From positions 1 through 64,000 of the forward strand of contig JABCZG010000019.1 of NCBI GenBank assembly GCA_013289835.1: 64,000 bases of DNA, in the 5' to 3' direction. Position 1 is the first letter of the stretch, and each line of letters starts with the position of its first letter. The DNA is from Acidobacteriota bacterium (GTDB lineage Bacteria > Acidobacteriota > Terriglobia > Acidiferrales > UBA7541). Shown here in pieces: positions 26,428-35,758 of the stretch. The position numbers were made by a program, and so were the translations under genes. The notes under the pieces are model-generated. The model ran no database searches. It was not told the origin of the DNA and worked only from the letters and a program-made list of their open reading frames with translations.

Positions 26428-26880
26428 CTAGAGCGGTTTGCGGAAGGATTTCTGCGTTTTGTAGTGCTCGTAGCCGTTGCGTTCGTAAAATTTGTGGGCG
26501 CGCTCGCGAATCACGTTCGAACGCACGGACATGCCCTTGCAGCCGCGCTTGCACGCCCATTCTTCTGCGGCGGCCAATAGGCGCGCGCCTGCACCGAGGC
26601 TCCTCTGTCCCTCCGCAACCACCAGGCCGTTCACTTCGGCGCGCAACTCTTCTTCTAGCAGGGGTTGCCTGCTCACGTGCAGCCAGCCGATGACTCCGTC
26701 TTTCGCGGATTCCGCTACGAAGACGGCGTGTTGTGAGGCATGCTGGATTCTTCGCATGCGCTCACGCAACTGGGCGAGCGTTGTCGGATATCCAAGTTGC
26801 CCGGCAAGCTCGGCAAGCCGCGGAGCATCGGCGTTCTTAGCCCGCCGGATCTTCAATTCGTTTTTGTTTGCGACCGCCAT
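26428..26880 (-). CDS. GNAT-family N-acetyltransferase
   Basis: A 150-aa GNAT enzyme. The acetyl-CoA loop is in VVAEGQRSLGAGARLL, preceded by the AEVNGLVV strand; the terminal KFYERNGYEH motif is typical. The start at 26880 lies five bases after the AlkD-family stop, so the two are co-transcribed. Substrate unknown; candidates include amino-acid, antibiotic or protein N-termini. The downstream MarR gene is on the same strand but has its own promoter. Confidence 0.88.
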   Translation of the reverse strand: MAVANKNELKIRRAKNADAPRLAELAGQLGYPTTLAQLRERMRRIQHASQHAVFVAESAKDGVIGWLHVSRQPLLEEELRAEVNGLVVAEGQRSLGAGARLLAAAEEWACKRGCKGMSVRSNVIRERAHKFYERNGYEHYKTQKSFRKPL

Positions 26881-26885
26881 TTGCC

Positions 26886-27650
26886 TCACGCCACCTTTCG
26901 CCGCAACCGCGCTTGCACGGCTTCGCTTTTCAGCTCGCGCAGGGCATCGGCGGCGATCCACCGCGCCGCGCGGGAGCCTTGCTCGCGGATGCGCTCCGCG
27001 GCGCGAATGGCTTCCTTGTTCAGACGAATGTTTCGCTTTCCGATATTTCGCAAGGCCCAGTTGACTGCCTTGCGCACAAAATTTCGTTCATCCCAGGCTT
27101 CACGTTCAATCACGCGCAGAAATTGGACGAAGCGCGCATCGGTAGCCAATTTATCCTTGTAACTCAGGTACGCAACGAGAGCAAAGCTGGCGCGCTTTTC
27201 AAATTCTTTTTTCCGCCGGCTCCACTCGATGGCCTTTTTCCAGGCCGGCTTTGCCTCGGCGTAGAGATAGCAGCACGCGGTATCCACCACGTCCCAGGAG
27301 TCAAAGCCTTTCACCCAGCGCTCCATTTGTGCGGGGGTTATCTTGCCCGGCTCGCCGATAAGCGCAGCCAAGATACGAGCTTCATGAATCTCGCTGTCCC
27401 AAAGTTCCTCGGCGAGTTGCTGATCTTTTCCGATATGCCGTGCAAATTTGTGAAGGACCGGCGCGGAGATTCCGTGGGCTTTCGGAGCGTCTATACCGAA
27501 GTAGGCCAGTTTTGCGCGTACCTTCGGGTCGGCGAGTGCTTCAAATTCCTGCAAGACGCGCGACTTTGTCCACGCCTCGGTGGCATTCAAGGAATGTTGC
27601 TTGCTAGAATGCTTTGCCGGAGTCGAGGAGGATCGTGACCGGGCCTTCAT
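26886..27650 (-). CDS. AlkD-like DNA alkylation repair protein
   Basis: A 254-aa all-helical protein with HEAT-like repeats of the AlkC/AlkD family, DNA glycosylases that remove bulky or cationic alkylated bases without base flipping. The core blocks are [32 protein letters not shown] and [18 protein letters not shown]. AlkD-type lesion contacts (Trp and Asp in SWDVVD) are present. The annotated ATG overlaps the dtd gene by 47 bp; TTG at 27590 is an alternative that removes the overlap. The GNAT gene follows closely. Confidence 0.88.
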   Translation of the reverse strand: MKARSRSSSTPAKHSSKQHSLNATEAWTKSRVLQEFEALADPKVRAKLAYFGIDAPKAHGISAPVLHKFARHIGKDQQLAEELWDSEIHEARILAALIGEPGKITPAQMERWVKGFDSWDVVDTACCYLYAEAKPAWKKAIEWSRRKKEFEKRASFALVAYLSYKDKLATDARFVQFLRVIEREAWDERNFVRKAVNWALRNIGKRNIRLNKEAIRAAERIREQGSRAARWIAADALRELKSEAVQARLRRKVA

Positions 27651-28053
27651 TGACCAGCTCCACGGACATCATAGCCTGAAAGATTCCCGTCGCCACCGTA
27701 ACGCCGAGTTTGCGAAGCGCGGCGCAAAACTCTTCGTAGAGCGCTTTCGCCAATTCCGGCGGAGCCGCGGCGATGAAACTGGGACGCCGCTGTCCGCGCG
27801 CATCGCCGTAGAGCGTGAATTGCGAAACGACCAGGGCGCTGCCCTTCACATCCAGCAGCGAGCGGTTCATTTTACCTTGATCGTCTTCGAAGACGCGCAA
27901 GTTCGCGCACTTTTCCGCCATGGAGGAAGCAATGGCCGACGTATCTTCCCGGCCGACGCCGAGCAGAATCATGAGCCCGGCGCCGATTTCACCTGTGACA
28001 TTTCCGTCCACCGTCACGCGCGCGCGGCTGACTCGCTGGAGAACGGCGCGCAT
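27604..28053 (-). CDS. dtd: D-aminoacyl-tRNA deacylase
   Basis: Hydrolyses D-amino acids (and Gly from tRNA-Ala) mischarged onto tRNA. The 149-aa protein has the two active-site motifs SQFTLYGD and GPVTILLDS, and starts [13 protein letters not shown] like most DTDs. It is of standard length. It starts nine bases after the stop of the upstream M28 peptidase gene, and its 3' end overlaps the AlkD-like gene, giving a compact minus-strand run. Confidence 0.95.
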   Translation of the reverse strand: MRAVLQRVSRARVTVDGNVTGEIGAGLMILLGVGREDTSAIASSMAEKCANLRVFEDDQGKMNRSLLDVKGSALVVSQFTLYGDARGQRRPSFIAAAPPELAKALYEEFCAALRKLGVTVATGIFQAMMSVELVNEGPVTILLDSGKAF

Positions 28054-28062
28054 GCAGCCGGC

Positions 28063-31017
28063 CTAGTTGCCACCCGCCATAGTTGACTTCGCGGCCTTTC
28101 GGGGCAGCATCTCCGGCCACTGCGCCACGTTGTAGGCAAATACCGCGAGCACCTGCGCGCCTTCCGCGAGATCGTCCCAACGCACGCGATCCAGAGTGTC
28201 TGCCTGCGAATGGTGGGTCATCGCGTAGTCCGCGGGATCTTGCACGCACCAGAAGGCCGGCACGCCCGCGCCATCAAACGGAATGTGATCGGTTCCGCCT
28301 TCTGTTCGCAACGTCGGCTCCGTCAGTCCGACTTCCTTGGCGCGGCCCAATGGATAAAGGATGTGGTCGATAGTTTCGCGAACGCCGTAGTTGTGCATCA
28401 ATCCCACCGTCAGGACTTTGCCAGTGCCGCTGTCATGCACCAGGACGCCGGAAACCTTCGCAAGTTCGGCGGTGTGCGCTTTGACGTAAGCTCTCGACCC
28501 GTTCAGTCCCTGCTCTTCGCCGGTGAAAAGAATGAAACGAATGGTGCGCTTGGGTTTGACTCCCGCTTTTTGAAGCGCACGGGCCGCGGCAAGCACGGCC
28601 ATCGAACCGGTGCCGTTGTCCGTCGCACCGGTTCCGAGATCCCATGAATCGAGATGCCCGCCGATGATCACCACCTCGTCCGGCTTCTCACTGCCGGGAA
28701 TCTCCGCCACGGTGTTGTAGACCTCCACTGATTTTCCGCTGAAGCTGCTCGCGATGTTCACTTCCGCTTCTATGGGTCCGGCATCCAGCAGGCGCCACAA
28801 CATGGCGTAGTTTTCCCTGGTGGCGTAGGCGGTTGGGACTTTTCCGGGCTGATATTCTCGGCCGCTCACGCTCATGTTGAGCAGACCATACGATTTTTCC
28901 GAGCCGTTCAAAACGGCTGCCGCTTTTTCGTCCTCGAGAAACTTCATCAGCGACCGGCGCATCTTCATGTAGGCATCGATGTCAAACGGCCTGTCGCTCT
29001 TGGGCCGGGAGACTGGGATAGTGCTTTCGCCCCAGGGCGTCGTCAGCGGGTTGCTGGGAGCCTGCACTTCTTGCGGGCGACCCATCAGCACAATCGCGCC
29101 TTTGAGTTTTCCCTTGTATTGATCGAGGTCTTCGACCTTCTCCGCGGCGATGCCGATCACCTGGCCGCGCACCGGGCCATTTGAACTGGCAGACCAGCCC
29201 GCGGTTTCGAGTGTCAATGTCATGGGCGTTGGCGAAAGGATTCGGCCCGTCGCCGGACCGCGCGTCCAACTGTTGGCAATCGTCCAGGGCTCCAGGTGTG
29301 CGTTCGAAAGACCGATCTCCTTGAATTGTTCCATGGTCCAATGACTTGCTTTGTCGAGCTGGTCTGAACCGGTGAGCCGCGGTCCGATGCGGTCCGCGAG
29401 GTAGCTGAGATTTGATTTGAGGACAGGTTCGTCTGCCTTCACTTGATCCAATATTTTCGTGTCCATGTCCACGATCGGGTCCGTTTTCGGCGCTTCCGCT
29501 TTCGCTGCGTCTTCCGACGGACGGTACGGCAGCGGCCGGCGCGGCAGCATTTCGGACAATTGCGCGGTGTTGTAAGCCCACGCCGCGAGCACCTGTGCGC
29601 CTTCATTCAGATCGTCTTTCCATACTTTGTCGAAGGTGTCGGACTGGCTGTGGTGCGTTTTGCTGTACTCGGCGCCGTCCTGCAGCGCCCAGAAACCTGG
29701 CACGCCAGCTTCGTCGAAGGACAAGTGGTCGGTGCCGGACATGTGCATCATGGTGGGCTCGAGGAGTTTTAGTTCTTTGAGCGGGGCCAGCACCCGGTCT
29801 ACAATCTCGCGATCCTGATAGTTGTCGTGCAGGGCCAGCGTCAACACTCTTCCCGTCCCGGTGTCGTGGACCAGGATGCCGGAAATTTTGTCTAACTCGT
29901 TCTTGTGCGCTTCGACGTATTTCACCGAGCCGCACAAGCCTTCTTCTTCTCCGGTAAACAAAACGAAACGGATGGTTCGCTTCGGCTTGAGGTTCAGTTT
30001 TGCGAGCGCGCGCGCCGCTTCGAGGACGGCCATGGAGCCGGTGCCGTTGTCGGTCGAACCAGTGCCGAGGTCCCAGGAATCCAGGTGCGCGCCGAGGATC
30101 ACAACTTCGTCCGGTTTCTCAGTTCCTTTGATTTCGGCGACGGTGTTGTAGACCTCCACGGGCTTGTCGCTGAACGAATTCTTCATCTCGATCTCGACTT
30201 GCACGGGCCCATGCTTCTGCATGCGGTACAGCATGCGGTAGCCTTCACCCGTGATGAACGCGGTCGGAATCGCGCCGATATCGAATTTCTCGCCGCCGAT
30301 CCCAGTCATGTTCAGCAGGCCGTGCGGCTTGTTCGAATCGCGCAGCACCACGGCAACACCCTCTTGCTTGTAGAATTCGTTGCGCTTCCGTGCTACTTCG
30401 CGGAACGCCGCGAACGGCGACGGCGGCACGGGCATGCCCTTCAGCGGAGGGGGCGTCTGCATAGGGCGATTTACTTCCGCGAAGCTGTCATTGGGCTTCG
30501 GCGGGGAGAGGCTTTCCGGTTCTTGAGCAATAACAATTGCGCCCTTCAGTTTCCCGCGGTACTTCTCAAAGTCTTCATCTTTCTTGATGTCCACGTATAC
30601 CAACGGCCCGCGCACTATGCCGGGCGTGCTGGGAGCCCATCCGGCCGAGGCGATGGTGAGCGGATGTTCTGTGGGCGATACGATGCGCGCCCAGGCGGAG
30701 CCGCGCGCCCAGGAATGCGCGATGGTCCAGGGTTCCAGGTGAACGTTGGCCAGGCCGTACTCGCGGAACTTGGCGGCGGTCCAATCGTTGGCCTGTTTCA
30801 ATAGGGGCGAACCTGTGAGCCGCGCACCGATCGAGTCGGATAGGTATTCGATGTTGGCCATGGCCTCGCTGTGGTCGCGCACTTCGCTGAGAATTTGTGC
30901 GTCCGCCGCAGCAAACTCACTGCTGTCGTCGGGCGCGGGCCGCGCCGACCCTGCGCGAACTCCGGCTAGTACAAGGACTGCCACAGACACAAGCACAACC
31001 ACTCGCCGTGAATTCAT
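28063..31017 (-). CDS. Exported tandem-duplicated M28 family metallopeptidase
   Basis: A 984-aa secreted protein with an N-terminal signal (VVVLVSVAVLVLAGVRAGSA) and two full-length copies of the same unit, each with a PA-type insert and an M28 aminopeptidase domain (copy 1 about 45-510, copy 2 about 525-970). Both copies keep the zinc-ligand motifs: HLDSWDLGTGSTDNGTG and HLDSWDLGTGATDNGTG, then FTGEEEGL and FTGEEQGL, then SGTDHLSFD and GGTDHIPFD, then THHSQSDT and THHSQADT. It likely cleaves N-terminal residues from peptides outside the cytoplasmic membrane. Most M28 proteins of this type have one unit, so this is a duplication and fusion with both sites apparently active. Confidence 0.9.
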   Translation of the reverse strand: MNSRRVVVLVSVAVLVLAGVRAGSARPAPDDSSEFAAADAQILSEVRDHSEAMANIEYLSDSIGARLTGSPLLKQANDWTAAKFREYGLANVHLEPWTIAHSWARGSAWARIVSPTEHPLTIASAGWAPSTPGIVRGPLVYVDIKKDEDFEKYRGKLKGAIVIAQEPESLSPPKPNDSFAEVNRPMQTPPPLKGMPVPPSPFAAFREVARKRNEFYKQEGVAVVLRDSNKPHGLLNMTGIGGEKFDIGAIPTAFITGEGYRMLYRMQKHGPVQVEIEMKNSFSDKPVEVYNTVAEIKGTEKPDEVVILGAHLDSWDLGTGSTDNGTGSMAVLEAARALAKLNLKPKRTIRFVLFTGEEEGLCGSVKYVEAHKNELDKISGILVHDTGTGRVLTLALHDNYQDREIVDRVLAPLKELKLLEPTMMHMSGTDHLSFDEAGVPGFWALQDGAEYSKTHHSQSDTFDKVWKDDLNEGAQVLAAWAYNTAQLSEMLPRRPLPYRPSEDAAKAEAPKTDPIVDMDTKILDQVKADEPVLKSNLSYLADRIGPRLTGSDQLDKASHWTMEQFKEIGLSNAHLEPWTIANSWTRGPATGRILSPTPMTLTLETAGWSASSNGPVRGQVIGIAAEKVEDLDQYKGKLKGAIVLMGRPQEVQAPSNPLTTPWGESTIPVSRPKSDRPFDIDAYMKMRRSLMKFLEDEKAAAVLNGSEKSYGLLNMSVSGREYQPGKVPTAYATRENYAMLWRLLDAGPIEAEVNIASSFSGKSVEVYNTVAEIPGSEKPDEVVIIGGHLDSWDLGTGATDNGTGSMAVLAAARALQKAGVKPKRTIRFILFTGEEQGLNGSRAYVKAHTAELAKVSGVLVHDSGTGKVLTVGLMHNYGVRETIDHILYPLGRAKEVGLTEPTLRTEGGTDHIPFDGAGVPAFWCVQDPADYAMTHHSQADTLDRVRWDDLAEGAQVLAVFAYNVAQWPEMLPRKAAKSTMAGGN

Positions 31018-31211
31018 TCGTTTCCCTCGTAGCGTTCAGTTAAATTTATCGGAAAGAGCCTTCTCATCCTCGCGCGGCCAGTTCCACCGTGTTGCCGTCA
31101 TGGCCGTGCGGCCCACTCTCCGGACTTGTACTTATAGACGTGCGGAGACTCGTTCTGCGTTTCATTTTTCCCAAGGTCCATCTCTTCTCTGCGCTGTCTG
31201 TATCTCTGCGT

Positions 31212-32114
31212 TCAACTCTTCTTTCGCTTTTTGCCCGGCATTGGCAAAACCTTTAATCCGCGTGGCGCCGGCTGGCACCTGGGACAAAAATAACTGCTGC
31301 GTCCCGCGACGATCGCGCGCCGGATGAGGGTTTTGCACCGATAGCAGCTCTTTCCCTCTCGCCCGTAGGCGCGATGGTGCCGCTGATATTCTCCCGGCTC
31401 GCCTTCGGCGTCAAGAAAATCGGAGATCGAGGACCCGCGCAGGGCAATCGCCTTCTGCAGAATTTCTTGTAGAACGCGGCGCAGAGTCGCTGCCTGTTTC
31501 GCGCTTAAATTCGCTCCCAGCCGCGCCGGATGAATCTTGGCTTTCCACAGACTCTCGTCCGCATAAATATTGCCTACGCCGCGCAGCACGCTCTGGTCCA
31601 GCAGCAGCGCCTTGATGCGCGCGCGACGGCCACGAATTCTTTGCGCAAATTCCACATCGCTCACTTCCAGCGGATCGGCGCCGAAACCCAGCAATTCCTC
31701 GGCAAGCGGGACTTCCGTGAGATACGCGATGCGACCAAAACGGCGCGCGTCCGTGTAACGCAATTCGCGGCCATCATCGAGCAGCATGCAGACGTGGGTG
31801 TGCTTTTCGCAGGGCTGCGCCGCGGGACTCGGTGCAAGCTGGCCGGTCATTCCAAGATGCACCAGCAGCGAGGCTGGCGCGGCGTCGCCATTTGCGGGAA
31901 CACCGCCACCGCCATTCACCACCGAGAGACGCAGCAGCATGAACTTTCCATAGCGCTCGACGGCTTCGATCGAGCGTCCGGGCAAATGCTGTTCCAGCGC
32001 TACGGGATCGTCGATGAAATCCGTCTTTCCGAGCGTGACGGAAACAATCCTCCGACCGAGAATGGCTCGCCGCAATCCGCGCGCAACGGTTTCGACTTCG
32101 GGAAGTTCTGGCAT
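31212..32114 (-). CDS. mutM: Formamidopyrimidine-DNA glycosylase
   Basis: MutM (Fpg) excises 8-oxoguanine and formamidopyrimidines and nicks the DNA by beta/delta elimination. The 300-aa product begins MPELPEVETVARGLR with the catalytic P2 and E3, has the lysine-containing RYGKFMLLRL strand, and ends with the zinc finger CYRCKTLIRRAIVAGRSSYFCPRC. A Lys-rich tail (KKRKKS) extends past the finger. Single gene, flanked by short noncoding gaps. Confidence 0.95.
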   Translation of the reverse strand: MPELPEVETVARGLRRAILGRRIVSVTLGKTDFIDDPVALEQHLPGRSIEAVERYGKFMLLRLSVVNGGGGVPANGDAAPASLLVHLGMTGQLAPSPAAQPCEKHTHVCMLLDDGRELRYTDARRFGRIAYLTEVPLAEELLGFGADPLEVSDVEFAQRIRGRRARIKALLLDQSVLRGVGNIYADESLWKAKIHPARLGANLSAKQAATLRRVLQEILQKAIALRGSSISDFLDAEGEPGEYQRHHRAYGREGKSCYRCKTLIRRAIVAGRSSYFCPRCQPAPRGLKVLPMPGKKRKKS

Positions 32115-32247
32115 CAGAGAACCAAGCCCTCAAAGTAACACACCGCTGCTCGCAATTCTCATTGGGCGGCAGGGAAACCTCAGTTGATTTTGCGACCGAT
32201 TCGCGGGGTCTGCGAAAACACAAGCAGCTGTGAATTACCGTCAAAAT

Positions 32248-32284
32248 TGTAAGGGCGCGGCCCGCCGCGGCGGGCGCCCGTACA
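32248..32284. repeat. GC-rich imperfect hairpin
   Basis: TGTAAGGGCGCGGCCCGCC, a GCG loop and GCGGGCGCCCGTACA make an imperfect 37-bp inverted repeat between the S41 peptidase and mutM. It has no T-tract and resembles the element after lon in general form. Confidence 0.5.
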
Positions 32285-32302
32285 AAGACGTTCACTCGCG
32301 AA

Positions 32303-35300
32303 CTACTTCTTGTGATAGTTCGGGTACGGCGGATGCTCCGGAATCACCACCGGATTTTTCTTCAGTGCCTCCAGCGTGACCTCGACGGCCTTCTCGAGCT
32401 GGCGGTCGTGACCTGCCGCAACCGAGGCGGGATCATTTTCCACCTCGATGTCCGGCGCGATTCCGTGATTTTCCACTTCCCACTCGCCGTGCAGCCCGTA
32501 AATAGCCACGCGCGGCGCGGTCACGGATCCACCATCAAGCAGCGGCGGGTAGCCATAGATTCCCACCAGTCCGCCCCACGTGCGTGTGCCAACCAGCGGC
32601 CCGATTTTGTCCTGCCGGAACATCCACGGCAGCGCGTCGCCGCCAGACCCGGACATTTCATTGATGACCATCGTTTTCGGCCCGTAGATTTGCGCCAGCG
32701 GCGAGCAGAACGCCTCGCCCTCGCGCGAGATCGCGCAATTCCGCAGCGGCCGCTTCAGCATGTCAATGATGTAATCCGCTACCTGGCCGCCGTGGTTGTA
32801 GCGCTCGTCAATCACCGCGCCTTGTTTGCCGACCTGCGCGAAATAAAAGCGGTTGAAGTTCAGATAGCCGCCGACGTTGGTATCCGGGACGTGCACGTAA
32901 GCGAGTTTTCCTCCGCTCAACTCGTCCACCTTCCGCCGATTGTCTTCTTCCCACGCGCGATTCCGCAGAGCGAATTCGCTCGGCAGCGGCACGACGGTAA
33001 CCTCTCGCGCGTCTTTTCCGTCCGCATTGGGACCTACTTTGATCTTGATCTGTTTCCCGGCCGTGTTCTCAAAGAAGCTGTAAATTTCCGCCGGCGGACG
33101 AACCTCTCGACCTTCCACTTCCAGCAGATATTCTCCGGCCTTCACTTCCACGCCCGGCTGCGTTAGCGGTGCGCGCAGATCCGGATTCCAATTTTCACCG
33201 TTGTAGACGCGCGCGAAGCGGTAGCGCCCGTTTTCGATTTTGTAGTCCGCGCCCAGCAAGCCGCCCGCGACATGTTTCTCGGGAGGAACGTCGCCTCCCC
33301 GAATAAACATGTGGCCGATAGTGATCTCACCCAGCATTTCGTCAAAGAGATAGTTGAGATCCCCGCGTCCTCCCAGTGTTTTCAAGTAAGGCGCGTATTT
33401 TTTCTCCGCAGCGTTGATGTCCAGCCCATGATGATTGGGGTCGTAGAGGAAGTCGCGCTCGATGCGCCACACTTCGTGGTACATCTGGTTCCACTCGGCG
33501 CGCGGGTCCACGTAGACTTCCATCTCGTCGAGTTTCAACGCGCCCTCGCCCGGTTTAGGCGCAGCATCGGTCTTGGCGATGAACCATCCCGGGCCTTGAC
33601 GATAAAGCACTTTTTCGCCGTTCGCGGACAGTGCAAACGCGCGGACGCCGGTCAGAAATGGCTCGGTCTTTCGCGTCGTCAGATCAAACTTCGCCACCGT
33701 CAGCGTCGTCGGCTCGCGGAATCGCGGCACGTCTACGACTTCGGAAAGAAACAACGTTCCGGCCTTGCCGGTTTCCAGACTGACGTAGTTCGCGGCTTTG
33801 ATCGGCAGGGCGACGATGCGTTGCCCAATCCCGTCTATATCGATGGTTACTTTGACGGCCTCTTCTTTTTTCTCGCCTTCTTTGCCTTTTTCTCCCTCTT
33901 TTCCTTTGTCGCCGTCTTTGCCCTTTTCGCCTTCTTTTCCTTTATCCGCAGCGGCTGCTTTTTCTTCGTCGCTCTGCGGTTCCACGGGCGAAGGATCGCC
34001 TTTCTTCAACACGGCGGCATACACGTTTCTCAGTACCGGATGCTGGTAGCTCGACAGATCAAGCCATCCTGAGGAAAGTCCGACGTCCGTGCTGACGGCG
34101 AAGATCAGCGATTTTCCGCCCTTGTCGAACACGGGATGGCGGGCGTCGCTGATCCCATCGGTGACCTGCGCTTCCTTGCCGGTTTCCAGCGAGTAGACAA
34201 AGATGGCACGCAAATGGTTTTCGAGCAGCTTGGCGTACGTCAGCCACTTGCTGTCCGGCGACCACGATTGGCTGAAGTTGGAGGTCGGGTCGTCGTAGCG
34301 GTCACTGGTGACCTTTATTGGCGCGCCCTTTTCGACGTCCACGTACCACAGGTTCAACCGCTTGTCGGTGTAGGTGATCTTCTTGCTGTCCGGCGACCAG
34401 AGCGGACCGTAGAAAAACGAGGGTGGATTACCCAGGTTGATTTTCTTCACCGTTCCGGAGCCCGACTGGCTGATGATGTGCAGTGCGTACTCGCCGGACT
34501 CATCCGAAAAATAGGCGATCCATTTTCCGTCCGGCGACCAGGCTGGTTCGCGCTCCGCAACTGCGGCCGTTTTCGTCAGATTGCGAACATCGCCCTTTTC
34601 GCCCGGCACGGTGAAAATCTCGCCGCGGGCTTCGAAGACCGCGCGCGCGCCGGTCGGCGAAATTGCAGCGTTCTGAATCTTGTCGGCTACCTTCTCGTAG
34701 TGCGGCCGCGTCGCGGGCAAATCACCCGCTATTCGAATGTTCACCTTCTTCGATTTGCCGCTGGATGAATCAAACAGGAAAATCTCGCCAAATTGTTCAT
34801 AGACCAGCGCATCGGGACCCGCGGACAGCGATTTGAAGTCGAGCCCTTTGTTCTCGACCACTTGCTTCACGGCCTTCGTCTTCGTGTCGTAGGCGAAGAG
34901 GCTCACGGGCCCGTTGCGGTCGGAAAGAAAATAAACGGTATCCTTAAACCACACGGGATGCGCATCGTTCGAATTCTCGCGCGGGACTTTTTCCAGCGCC
35001 AGGTCGCTCAGCCGCACGATGTAGATGGGCGTCGTCTGCCCGCCGCGGTACCGCTTCCACGAGGTCTGCCAGAGTTGGTTTGGCACGTAAGCAATGCGCG
35101 TCCCGTCCGGAGAAAACCACCCCGCTTCGCCGCGCCACATCGGCAGAACTTCGGCCGGCCCGCCTTCCACCGGAACGGTATAGAGTCGTTCAAAGTCGGC
35201 GTACGCTTCGCGCGCGGAATGAAAAAGCACGCGCTTTCCATCGGGAGTCCATGCAGTAGCGACATCCGCTGCCGGATGCCAGGTGAGGCGCCGCGGCTCG

Positions 35301-35593
35301 CCGCCGTCCGCAGGCATCACGAACACATCCGTGTTTCCATCGTAGCTCGCCGTAAACGCAATCCATTTGCCGTCCGGCGAGAACACTGGTAGCCCTTCGT
35401 GGCCTCCGGTAGTGAGTTGCCGCGCATCGCCTCCTTCGCGCGGCACGCTCCAAAGATACCCACCGTATGCGAAAACCACCTGCGTGCTGCTCAGCGTGGG
35501 CGAATGGACCAGCAGCGGCGTTTCTTCCGCCGCGTTGGACCCCGCCGCGAGAACGAATAAAGCTCCGATCAGAATCGCGATTCGAAAGCGCAT
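32303..35593 (-). CDS. Exported tricorn-like S41 family peptidase
   Basis: A 1096-aa tricorn-core-like protease starting at 35593, where GGAGGA precedes ATG; the frame is open to 35695 without a ribosome site. A signal peptide (FRIAILIGALFVLAAGSNA) is followed by WD40/TolB-type beta-propeller repeats with repeated FSPDGK, WSPDGK and WSPDSK motifs (about 25-560), a Lys/Glu/Gly low-complexity linker (about 545-580), a second domain, a PDZ-like segment and the S41 catalytic domain with serine about 982 in EMSGSGGDALPW. It probably degrades peptides outside the cytoplasmic membrane. Monocistronic, with the exported M28 peptidase 1.3 kb downstream. Confidence 0.9.
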   Translation of the reverse strand: MRFRIAILIGALFVLAAGSNAAEETPLLVHSPTLSSTQVVFAYGGYLWSVPREGGDARQLTTGGHEGLPVFSPDGKWIAFTASYDGNTDVFVMPADGGEPRRLTWHPAADVATAWTPDGKRVLFHSAREAYADFERLYTVPVEGGPAEVLPMWRGEAGWFSPDGTRIAYVPNQLWQTSWKRYRGGQTTPIYIVRLSDLALEKVPRENSNDAHPVWFKDTVYFLSDRNGPVSLFAYDTKTKAVKQVVENKGLDFKSLSAGPDALVYEQFGEIFLFDSSSGKSKKVNIRIAGDLPATRPHYEKVADKIQNAAISPTGARAVFEARGEIFTVPGEKGDVRNLTKTAAVAEREPAWSPDGKWIAYFSDESGEYALHIISQSGSGTVKKINLGNPPSFFYGPLWSPDSKKITYTDKRLNLWYVDVEKGAPIKVTSDRYDDPTSNFSQSWSPDSKWLTYAKLLENHLRAIFVYSLETGKEAQVTDGISDARHPVFDKGGKSLIFAVSTDVGLSSGWLDLSSYQHPVLRNVYAAVLKKGDPSPVEPQSDEEKAAAADKGKEGEKGKDGDKGKEGEKGKEGEKKEEAVKVTIDIDGIGQRIVALPIKAANYVSLETGKAGTLFLSEVVDVPRFREPTTLTVAKFDLTTRKTEPFLTGVRAFALSANGEKVLYRQGPGWFIAKTDAAPKPGEGALKLDEMEVYVDPRAEWNQMYHEVWRIERDFLYDPNHHGLDINAAEKKYAPYLKTLGGRGDLNYLFDEMLGEITIGHMFIRGGDVPPEKHVAGGLLGADYKIENGRYRFARVYNGENWNPDLRAPLTQPGVEVKAGEYLLEVEGREVRPPAEIYSFFENTAGKQIKIKVGPNADGKDAREVTVVPLPSEFALRNRAWEEDNRRKVDELSGGKLAYVHVPDTNVGGYLNFNRFYFAQVGKQGAVIDERYNHGGQVADYIIDMLKRPLRNCAISREGEAFCSPLAQIYGPKTMVINEMSGSGGDALPWMFRQDKIGPLVGTRTWGGLVGIYGYPPLLDGGSVTAPRVAIYGLHGEWEVENHGIAPDIEVENDPASVAAGHDRQLEKAVEVTLEALKKNPVVIPEHPPYPNYHKK

Positions 35594-35758
35594 GCTTCCT
35601 CCGGGATGAAATGCCAACGACAAATAGAAACTTCGCAAACGCGTGATGCGTGGCCGTGCTACAAATTCAGATTGGTATTTGGGGTCCACCGCCACGCGGA
35701 ACCCACTTCGTCAGACGTCAGCGGCTCCAAAAATGTTTACAAGAAAAAGCAGGCGTCC

